A stretch of 62,738 nucleotides of DNA from Oscillospiraceae bacterium (GTDB lineage: Bacteria > Bacillota > Clostridia > Oscillospirales > Oscillospiraceae). The position numbers and the translations under genes are program-made. Of the stretch, positions 15,563 through 21,908 are shown one piece after another. The notes beneath the pieces were generated by a model. The model was not told the DNA's origin, made no database searches, and saw only the letters and a program-made list of their open reading frames with translations. The stretch spans positions 1 to 62,738 of the forward strand of contig JAAWSV010000010.1 of assembly GCA_022801715.1 (NCBI GenBank), written 5' to 3'. The stretch's first letter is position 1, and each line of letters starts with the position of its first letter.

Positions 15563-16443
15563 AAAACGGGGGAAAAGGGGGATATTTCCCAGTTCAACGG
15601 GTGATTCAGGTGATCTCCGCCCTGCTGGTGAACGGCTATCTGATCGGCTTCCGGCGGGGGCGGATTTTTACCGGGGGAACGAAGGCTCTCTGCGTCCCGG
15701 TGCTCAACTGCTACTCCTGTCCGGGGGCGCTGGGGGCCTGCCCCATCGGCGCGCTTCAGACGGCGGTGGGCGGGGTGCGGCGGCACTTCCCCTTCTATGT
15801 GCTGGGGCTTTTGATGCTCTTCGGCGTGGTCCTGGGGCGGGTGGTCTGCGGCCTGCTGTGCCCCTTCGGGCTGGTGCAGGATCTGCTGGGCAAAATCCCC
15901 CTCCCCAAGTTGTGCGTCCCCAAAAGGATCGACCGCCCGGCACGGCGGATCAAGTATGTGGTGTTGCTGGTGCTGGTGGTGGGACTGCCCGCCCTCTCCG
16001 CGGCGGGGGCGCCCTACTTCTGTAAATATCTCTGCCCTGCCGGGACGCTGGGGGGCGGCGTCCCCCTGCTGCTGGGGGACCCGATGCTCCGCTCGCTGGC
16101 CGGCGGGCTGTTCCGGTGGAAGGTGCTGGTGCTGGCGGTGATTTTGGTGGCGTCAGTGCTGATTCCCCGGTTTTTCTGCCGGTATCTATGCCCTTTGGGG
16201 GCGTTTTATTCACTGTTTAACCGCTTCGCCTTTTTCCAGATGCGCTTGGATGAGAGCCGGTGCGTCGGCTGCGGACAGTGCGAGAGGGCCTGCCCCATGG
16301 CGGTGGAGGTGACAAAGGACATCAACAGTCCGGAGTGCATCCGCTGCGGCCGGTGCCAAGCCGTCTGCCCCACGGGGGCCGTCTCCTGCGGACTGGCCGG
16401 CGTTCCGAAGAGCGGCCCCTCGGGAGAGACGGAGGCAAAATAG
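15535..16443 (+). CDS. NapH/CcoG-like 4Fe-4S membrane protein
   Basis: A 302-aa integral membrane ferredoxin protein with about five helices. It has four CP-type motifs around membrane segments: CYSCPGALGACPIGAL, CGLLCPFGLVQD, CKYLCPAGTL and CRYLCPLGAFY. Two C-terminal 4Fe-4S clusters follow (CVGCGQCERACPM and CIRCGRCQAVCPTGAV). NapH/YccM-like proteins pass electrons across the membrane. Its first ATG lies inside the CXXC peptide gene; an ATG three codons later is also possible. It ends the Rrf2-TlpA-CXXC-NapH cluster, ahead of a strong terminator. Confidence 0.85.
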   Translation: MFRMYRNRVKNGGKGGYFPVQRVIQVISALLVNGYLIGFRRGRIFTGGTKALCVPVLNCYSCPGALGACPIGALQTAVGGVRRHFPFYVLGLLMLFGVVLGRVVCGLLCPFGLVQDLLGKIPLPKLCVPKRIDRPARRIKYVVLLVLVVGLPALSAAGAPYFCKYLCPAGTLGGGVPLLLGDPMLRSLAGGLFRWKVLVLAVILVASVLIPRFFCRYLCPLGAFYSLFNRFAFFQMRLDESRCVGCGQCERACPMAVEVTKDINSPECIRCGRCQAVCPTGAVSCGLAGVPKSGPSGETEAK

Positions 16444-16445
16444 GG

Positions 16446-16489
16446 AGAAAGAACCACCGGGAGGTCTATACCTTCCGGTGGTTCTTTCA
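16446..16489. terminator. Intrinsic terminator
   Basis: A long stem AAAGAACCACCGG/CCGGTGGTTCTTT (with AGG/CCT inside) follows the NapH-like gene. It can serve the convergent MFS gene as well. Confidence 0.8.
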
Positions 16490-16501
16490 CGGTTCGGCGG
16501 G

Positions 16502-17752
16502 CTATTCCCCGATGTTTGGCCCGTCCAAGGCCCGGAATACCCCCTTGGAGTACACCGCCATCAGAGCCGCGGCGGCGGCCGCTCCCAAGAGTACCAGGTG
16601 GGCGGGACAGAGCTCAAACAGTGCCCCGTAGACCGCCTGTCCCAAGGGGGCGGCGCAGTTGGACACCGCCATGATGAAGGCCATCACCTTCCCCAGAAGC
16701 TCCGATGGCGTGCGGCTTTGGACGGCGGCGCTGAGAACCACCACCAGCAGCGTGGAGAGGACCATGACGGCAAAGCTCATGGCCGTCACCCCCCACCACC
16801 CCAAGACGGTGGGGAGGCCCGGCAGCAGGGAGAGCCCCATCCCCGCCGCCGTCAGGCTGGCCGCCAGCAGGGTCAGATGTCCCCGGCGGAGGGACAGGCG
16901 TCGCCCCAAAAGGGCCGTCACGACACCGCCAAAGAGGCCTCCCAGGCCCAGTGCCCCTTGGGTGATCCCGAGGCGGCTGTCACTCATTCCCAGCACCTGG
17001 ACCACCGCCACGGGGATGCCCACCACCAGGGCGGCGGACAGCACAAGGTTGAAGAGGGCCAGAACCACCATCACCTGGAGGAACACCGGCCTCTCCTGTC
17101 GGACGAAGCGCCAGCTCTCCCCTAAATCCTGCCAGACTGTGGCGAGGACGCCCCCTGTCAGGGCGCGGGGACAGTGGGGGATACGGATAAACAGCTCCAT
17201 CACAGCGGAGAGCAGGAAGCAGGCAATACTGACCCACAGGATGGGCCACAGGCCGAAGGCTCCAAAGAGCACGCCGCCCAGAACCGGTCCTAAGAGGCCC
17301 GACAGGGTGCCCACCATGTTGATGACGGCGTTGGCGCTGGTGAGCTGCTCCGGGGCGGCCAAGAGGGGGATACTGGCCTGCACCGCCGGCTGGTAGGCCC
17401 CGGCGATGCCGTAGAGCAACATGAGGCAGACCACCATCAGCGGCACCAAGGGCAAAGTGTCCAAGAGGAGGGTGAACAGCAGGACCAGACCCGCCGTGGA
17501 GAAGTCCAGCACCACCATGATGTCCCGCTTGTTGACACGGTCCGCCACCGCGCCGCCTACCGGGGCGCAGAGCACTGCGGGAATAAACGCCGCCGCCCCC
17601 ACCGCCCCGAAGAGGGCGGGAGATCCGGTCTGCCGCAGCAGATACAGCGGCAGAGCGAAGCGCAGGATGGCGCTGCCGAAGAGAGAGATGATCTGCCCGA
17701 TGACCACCAAGGTGAAATCCCGGCGGAACAGGGGGGCTTGAGGATGTTCCAT
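16502..17752 (-). CDS. MFS transporter (exporter-like)
   Basis: A 416-aa major facilitator with twelve predicted helices and the conserved loop-2 motif GGAVADRVNKRDIM. The overall sequence (LTSANAVINMVGTLSGLLGPVLGG, SLRRGHLTLL, VLGWWGV) fits the MFS_3 group, which includes enterobactin and macrolide exporters. A TetR gene lies immediately upstream on the same strand, and a palindromic TetR-type operator sits in the gap, so it is probably an inducible efflux pump. The substrate is unknown. Confidence 0.85.
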   Translation of the reverse strand: MEHPQAPLFRRDFTLVVIGQIISLFGSAILRFALPLYLLRQTGSPALFGAVGAAAFIPAVLCAPVGGAVADRVNKRDIMVVLDFSTAGLVLLFTLLLDTLPLVPLMVVCLMLLYGIAGAYQPAVQASIPLLAAPEQLTSANAVINMVGTLSGLLGPVLGGVLFGAFGLWPILWVSIACFLLSAVMELFIRIPHCPRALTGGVLATVWQDLGESWRFVRQERPVFLQVMVVLALFNLVLSAALVVGIPVAVVQVLGMSDSRLGITQGALGLGGLFGGVVTALLGRRLSLRRGHLTLLAASLTAAGMGLSLLPGLPTVLGWWGVTAMSFAVMVLSTLLVVVLSAAVQSRTPSELLGKVMAFIMAVSNCAAPLGQAVYGALFELCPAHLVLLGAAAAAALMAVYSKGVFRALDGPNIGE

Positions 17753-17771
17753 AGAAATATCTCCTTTTTAT

Positions 17772-17788
17772 AAACCGACCGTCGGTTT
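17772..17788. promoter_or_regulatory. TetR-type operator
   Basis: A 17-bp palindrome, AAACCGAC-C-GTCGGTTT, lies 20-36 bp upstream of the MFS start and overlaps an AT-rich promoter. ACCGAC..GTCGGT is a typical TetR-family half-site arrangement. It is the likely target of the adjacent TetR regulator. Confidence 0.7.
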
Positions 17789-17799
17789 TTTATATTCCC

Positions 17800-17832
17800 A
17801 AAAAGAAGCTGCCCGCGCGCGGCAGCCTCTTT
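17800..17832 (-). terminator. Terminator between tetR and the MFS gene
   Basis: The stem GCTGCC/GGCAGC with a CGCGCG core is followed on the minus strand by TTCTTTTT directly after the TetR stop. It separates the regulator from the transporter transcript, which then starts at its own operator-controlled promoter. Confidence 0.65.
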
Positions 17833-18507
17833 TCAGTTGCTGGTAGTGCCCTCCGATATAGAGGGATGGGACATCTCGGCGTAGTGCACCAAGGTGTCAA
17901 TAATCTCCTGGTCGATGAGCCCGGTGACGCCGAAGCTCTCAAAGAGGCGGTTGTACACGGCGCACCGGGCGCGGACCTCCGCCGGGGTGGTAGGCCGGAC
18001 GATGGGGTTGATCCATAGGTCCGAGAGCAGCATCATGGCCTCCGCCAGCTCCCGGGGGTGGTCTGTCCGGATGGAACCGTCGGCCATGCCCTGACGGAGG
18101 ATGGGCTCTATAAAGTCGGGGGCCACCTCCATAAAGATGCTCCGCATCTCTGTGGCGAGAAACTTGTCGTTGTCCAGCAGGTAGGGCATCATGCAGAACA
18201 TCTTGGCCTGCCGCTCAGGCTGGAGGGAGACCTTGAAGATGGTCCGCAGTTTCACGATGCCGCTCAGGCGGGGGTCGTCCCGAACCGCCGAGAGGACCTC
18301 CCCGTTGCGCTGGCCGATGCGGTCGCAGACGGAGTAGAAGATGGCCTCCTTGGAGGTGAAGTGGTGGTAGATGGCCCCCTTGGAGAGGCCTGTGGCCGCG
18401 ATGATGTCCTGAAGGGAGGTGTGGTCGTAGCCCTTCTCGATAAAAAGGCTCTCCGCTGTGTCCACAATTTTTCGGACGGTCTCCTCCGGGTACTTGTTGC
18501 GCCCCAT
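17833..18507 (-). CDS. TetR family transcriptional regulator
   Basis: A 224-aa TetR repressor. The N-terminal DNA-binding domain is visible as EETVRKIVDTAESLFIEKGYDHTSLQDIIAATGLSKGAIYHHFTSKEAIF, with the recognition helix SKGAIYHHF. The C-terminal ligand domain is unspecific. The start at 18507 (MGRNKYPEE) follows GGGAGGAGG; the longer frame has no ribosome site. It lies directly upstream of the MFS exporter and probably represses it through the palindrome at 17772-17788. Confidence 0.88.
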   Translation of the reverse strand: MGRNKYPEETVRKIVDTAESLFIEKGYDHTSLQDIIAATGLSKGAIYHHFTSKEAIFYSVCDRIGQRNGEVLSAVRDDPRLSGIVKLRTIFKVSLQPERQAKMFCMMPYLLDNDKFLATEMRSIFMEVAPDFIEPILRQGMADGSIRTDHPRELAEAMMLLSDLWINPIVRPTTPAEVRARCAVYNRLFESFGVTGLIDQEIIDTLVHYAEMSHPSISEGTTSN

Positions 18508-18586
18508 GGCCGTCCCTCCTCCCCTATACATACCGTTGGTCTGTTTGGAGTATACCACCCGCGCCGCCGTCTGTCAAGGGGGGGAC

Positions 18587-20008
18587 TCAGTCCACGGGGA
18601 TGCTCTCCCCCAGCAGGGTGAGGGAGGCGATGTCCTCCACGTCCACCGGCTCCTCGAATTTCCAGGTGTTGACGGTGTCCCAGACCGGTGTCTCGCTGGC
18701 GCCGGCTGTGTTGCCATAACGGCCTATGTCCGGCTGGGCAGAGACGGTGGTGCCGTCCTTTTTAACGGCCACCAAAGGGGTGTCGGCAAAGCCGCCTTGG
18801 TCGCTGCTGTATATGACCACCGACAGAGGGGAGACGCGCACCTGCGTCACCTGCCGGCCCGCCAGCTCACCGGTCCAGCTCAGGGGGCGGGAGGCGTGGT
18901 GCTCCAGCCGGAAGGAGGCTGTCCAGCTGCCCTGTATGGCCGTCCCCGGACGGGTGTAGCCCCCGTAGACACGGACCTGGCCCTCTGAGAGGCGGGGCAG
19001 GTCCTCGGATTTGATCAGGGGAAAGAGGATGTCCACGCCGTCAGGCAGCAGGAGGACGTGGGAGGTGTACCACCGGTCATCGCTGTCCCCCTTGGGCAGG
19101 TAGACATCGCCTGTGAAGAAGGACTCCGGCTGGACACCCTCCGACAGGCCCAAGCGGAGGTGGAGGCAGCCGTCACCGGCAAAGCCTATGGAGGATACCC
19201 ACATGTCCTCTGTGCCCGGCAGGGCCATGGGGTTTTGCTCCGGGGCCAGCACCAGCCGCTCTTGGGGGAGGATGGCGTCGGTGTACCCCAAGCCGATAAT
19301 GTCGCTGGGGGTGAGGAGGACCTGACTGCCCGCCTCCGCCGGCAGGCTCTCCAGCGTTTCGGCGGGGATGGCAGTGCCTATGATGCTGCTGTGGAGGCTC
19401 CACCCTTGGGTGGTCAGCCCCGTGAGGGTCAGGCGGGCACTCTGGCCTATCTGGCCGCTGGCTCCGTACCATACGCCGTGGTGGATGCTGGCGGAGAGGA
19501 GGGCGGTTTTGGTCTCCGGGTCGTAGGAGAGGAGGGTGAAGTGGTTGGTGGCGGCGGAGGCTGCTTGGTCCTGAGGGGTGCCGTCGGGCGATGGGAGGCC
19601 CCGCTCCCCAAGGGACAGGCGGCCCTCCAGCCGCAGACACCCGTCCAGCCGGTCCTCCGTCGTGTCCCGCACGGAGAGGTAGACGCGGGTCTCCAAGTCG
19701 TCAGAGAGGGCGCTGAGGACTTGGACCTCGATGCCCTGATCGGTGCAGGCGGTGGCTTGGATGGTCTGGGCGTAGGGGGCAAAGCGGCCTAAATGGCTGG
19801 TGAGGGCTTCCCACACCGCGGGGGCCGTCGCGGCGGCTGCGGTGACGGTCAGCAGGGCGCAGGCTGCTATGAGCGCTGCCGCCCATGGGCTCAAACGTCT
19901 TATCTGTCTCATGTTGCTTCCTCCTTCTGTCATCTCGTAGAGGTGCTCCAGCGCCTCCTTTCGGGGGAGGCGGCACTCCATCTCACGTCTGTACTGGTCC
20001 TGTATCAT
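18587..20008 (-). CDS. DUF4179-like anti-sigma candidate, membrane-anchored
   Basis: A 473-aa protein with a cytoplasmic N-terminus of about 37 residues, one membrane helix (PWAAALIAACALLTVTAAAA) and a long extracytoplasmic domain. The pattern IEVQVLSALSDDLETRVYLSVRDTTEDRL resembles the DUF4179 domain found in proteins paired with ECF sigma factors. Its ATG lies 26 nt inside the sigma-factor gene, so the pair is translationally coupled. I infer that it is the anti-sigma factor or the envelope sensor for that sigma factor. The signal sensed is unknown. Confidence 0.7.
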   Translation of the reverse strand: MIQDQYRREMECRLPRKEALEHLYEMTEGGSNMRQIRRLSPWAAALIAACALLTVTAAAATAPAVWEALTSHLGRFAPYAQTIQATACTDQGIEVQVLSALSDDLETRVYLSVRDTTEDRLDGCLRLEGRLSLGERGLPSPDGTPQDQAASAATNHFTLLSYDPETKTALLSASIHHGVWYGASGQIGQSARLTLTGLTTQGWSLHSSIIGTAIPAETLESLPAEAGSQVLLTPSDIIGLGYTDAILPQERLVLAPEQNPMALPGTEDMWVSSIGFAGDGCLHLRLGLSEGVQPESFFTGDVYLPKGDSDDRWYTSHVLLLPDGVDILFPLIKSEDLPRLSEGQVRVYGGYTRPGTAIQGSWTASFRLEHHASRPLSWTGELAGRQVTQVRVSPLSVVIYSSDQGGFADTPLVAVKKDGTTVSAQPDIGRYGNTAGASETPVWDTVNTWKFEEPVDVEDIASLTLLGESIPVD

Positions 20009-20480
20009 GGTTCTCCTCCTCCAATTTTTTTCGCAGAAGTGCCCGGGCCCGGAACAGGCGGGATTTTATGGTCCCCTGACTGGTCTGTGTGATTGCCGCG
20101 ATCTCCGCCACGGATAGGTCCTCGTAGTAGTAGAGGTGGATGGGGACGCGGTAGCGGGCGGGGAGGGCAAGCACCGCCTCGGTTACACGGCCGGTCTCCG
20201 GCGGCTGCGGGGCGGGCAGGTGGTCCTCCAAGGGGGCCTCCCGCCGCCGGAAGAGCCGGCGGAACAGGTCGCTGGCGCAGTTGGCGGCTACGCGCAGCAG
20301 CCACGCCTTGGCGTGAGCCTCGCTGTCAAAGACCGGGCGGGTCCTCATCAGGCGGAGGAAGGTCTCCTGCATGATGTCCTCCGCGTCCGCCGGGGAGCCG
20401 GTGCGGGCGTAGGCCAAACGGTATACCGCCGCCGCGTATTTTCGGGCCAAGACGGCAGGGTCGTTCCACGGTTCCTGCAT
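19983..20480 (-). CDS. ECF RNA polymerase sigma factor
   Basis: A 165-aa ECF sigma-70 factor. Region 2 is AAAVYRLAYARTGSPADAEDIMQETFLRLMR and region 4 is LPARYRVPIHLYYYEDLSVAEIAAITQTSQGTIKSRLFRARALLRKKL. The start at 20480 (MQEPWNDP) has GGGAGGGAG 3 nt upstream; the longer open frame is not needed. It is cotranscribed and overlapping with the DUF4179-like partner, the usual sigma/anti-sigma arrangement. Confidence 0.9.
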   Translation of the reverse strand: MQEPWNDPAVLARKYAAAVYRLAYARTGSPADAEDIMQETFLRLMRTRPVFDSEAHAKAWLLRVAANCASDLFRRLFRRREAPLEDHLPAPQPPETGRVTEAVLALPARYRVPIHLYYYEDLSVAEIAAITQTSQGTIKSRLFRARALLRKKLEEENHDTGPVQT

Positions 20481-20543
20481 AGGCTCCCTCCCTTCTGTTC
20501 TGTATGAAATACGCTTGGGCGGCAGGTTTGGTTGCGTCGGGAT

Positions 20544-20587
20544 GAAAAAAACTCTCTCCGGAATCGGGAAATTCCGGGGAGAGTTTG
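20544..20587 (-). terminator. Terminator of the phosphorelay operon
   Basis: On the minus strand AAACTCTCCCCGGAAT pairs with ATTCCGGAGAGAGTTT across a short loop and is followed by TTTTTTT. It lies 28 bp after the CheY-like stop. Confidence 0.85.
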
Positions 20588-20613
20588 CTGGAAAAGGGGT
20601 ACCCCTGCGGGGA

Positions 20614-20976
20614 TCAGGACAGGGCCTCCTCAAATACCTTCAGAAGCTGCTCCTGATGAAAGGGTTTGTCCACAAAGCCCTTGGCGCCGATGGCCTTGGC
20701 CCGCTCGAAGGTGTCGTCATAGGCCAAGGAGGAGACCATCACGATTCTGGCGTCCGGGTTGCTTTTCAGGATAATCTCCGCCGCGTCCAGGCCGTCCATT
20801 CCCTGCATGATGATGTCCATGGTCACAAGGTCGGGCTGTACCGCGGCGTACTGCGCGATGGCATCCTCGCCGCTGCGGCAGTAGGCCGCGATCTCGTACT
20901 CGGTGCCCTTCAAAACATCCTCCAGCTGGACGCGCACCAGCCGGGAGTCGTCTACTACCATAATTCGCTTGCTCAT
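20614..20976 (-). CDS. CheY-like single-domain response regulator
   Basis: A 120-aa receiver-only protein: acidic pocket VVDDSRLVR, phospho-acceptor TMDIIMQGMDG, T/S switch VSSLAY and the conserved lysine in GFVDKPF. It has no output domain, so it acts by protein contact or as a phosphate shuttle. It overlaps the CheX-like gene by 4 nt, in a four-gene operon with a hybrid kinase. No flagellar or MCP genes are near. Confidence 0.9.
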   Translation of the reverse strand: MSKRIMVVDDSRLVRVQLEDVLKGTEYEIAAYCRSGEDAIAQYAAVQPDLVTMDIIMQGMDGLDAAEIILKSNPDARIVMVSSLAYDDTFERAKAIGAKGFVDKPFHQEQLLKVFEEALS

Positions 20977-21482
20977 TGGATTTCTCCCCCTTGCTCAATC
21001 TCGTCTGAGGCCGCCTGGGCCTCCGGGGCGCAGGGCACGTGGTGGATCAGCTGCGCGCCCTTGCTGTGCTCATCGGCGTAGGTGAGGATAAACTGCACCT
21101 CCTGCCCCTCCGGCTCATAGCGCCCGTGGTAGAATACGGGCTGGCCAAAGCGGGCCGGGATCTGGGTCGCCCGGTACAGCGCCCCGGTCACCTTGCCGCA
21201 GAGTACATTCAGGTATTCCTTGCTGAACTCCTCCAGGTCCTCCGGCGTCACTGTGTCCTCGTGGAAGGAGTTTCGGGCCATGCGGGCGAGCAGGCTGGTG
21301 TCCGCGCAGAGGGTGAGGCTGGTGCCGAAGCCCTTGTCAAAGGTGATATGCACCGTACACAGATCCTCCCCCGGGGGCTGCTCCCCCTGGTGCAGGCGCA
21401 CGCCGGCGGTCCGCTCTGTCACGTCCTGCAGGGCCTGGTCCAGAATCTGCGCCAGCTCCTCTTTCGTCATTACCTTATTCAT
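20973..21482 (-). CDS. CheX-like chemotaxis phosphatase domain protein
   Basis: A 169-aa protein with the CheC/CheX/FliY fold signature EDLEEFSKEYLNVLCGKVTGAL; the E...N pair of this helix is the catalytic couple in CheX-type CheY-P phosphatases. FDKGFGTSLTL and QVFILTYAD-like strands complete the fold. It lies between two receiver-domain genes in an operon with a hybrid histidine kinase, so it likely dephosphorylates one of them. Partner assignment is inference. Confidence 0.75.
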   Translation of the reverse strand: MNKVMTKEELAQILDQALQDVTERTAGVRLHQGEQPPGEDLCTVHITFDKGFGTSLTLCADTSLLARMARNSFHEDTVTPEDLEEFSKEYLNVLCGKVTGALYRATQIPARFGQPVFYHGRYEPEGQEVQFILTYADEHSKGAQLIHHVPCAPEAQAASDEIEQGGEIQ

Positions 21483-21485
21483 CTC

Positions 21486-21908
21486 TCACTGCTCCTCCGT
21501 TCCCTCCGGCTGCGCCGGGCTCTCCGCGCTGGTCTCCAGAGCCCTCTGGATTCGCTCGCGCAGGTCCTCCGGCGTGAAAGGCTTGAGGATATAGTCGCAG
21601 ATCCCCAGCTTGATGCCCTCCATCACGGACCGCTTGTCCTCCAGCCCGGTGAGCATGATCACGGGGATATCGGCCCGGTCCTCCATGGCGCGGATCTCCC
21701 GCAGGGTCTCAAAGCCGTCCTTGGGTGTCATGCGGATGTCCAGGAGGATCAGATCCGGCTTCTCCTTCTCCAAAAAACGCAGGGCCCGCAGGCCGGAGTT
21801 CACCGTGATCACCATATAGTACTTCCCGAGGGCGTCTGTTATCCTCTGCAAAATAATCGCCGCGTCATCCACAGCTAAAATGCGCTTTTTGTAGTTCTTC
21901 CGAATCAT
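21486..21908 (-). CDS. Response regulator receiver protein
   Basis: A 140-aa receiver protein: AVDDAAIILQ, phospho-site LLDIRMTPKDG, MLTGLED and the ILKPF lysine, with a disordered Glu/Pro-rich tail and no DNA-binding domain. Its ATG overlaps the hybrid-kinase stop by 4 nt, making it the second gene of the operon and a likely phosphotransfer target of that kinase. Confidence 0.9.
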   Translation of the reverse strand: MIRKNYKKRILAVDDAAIILQRITDALGKYYMVITVNSGLRALRFLEKEKPDLILLDIRMTPKDGFETLREIRAMEDRADIPVIMLTGLEDKRSVMEGIKLGICDYILKPFTPEDLRERIQRALETSAESPAQPEGTEEQ

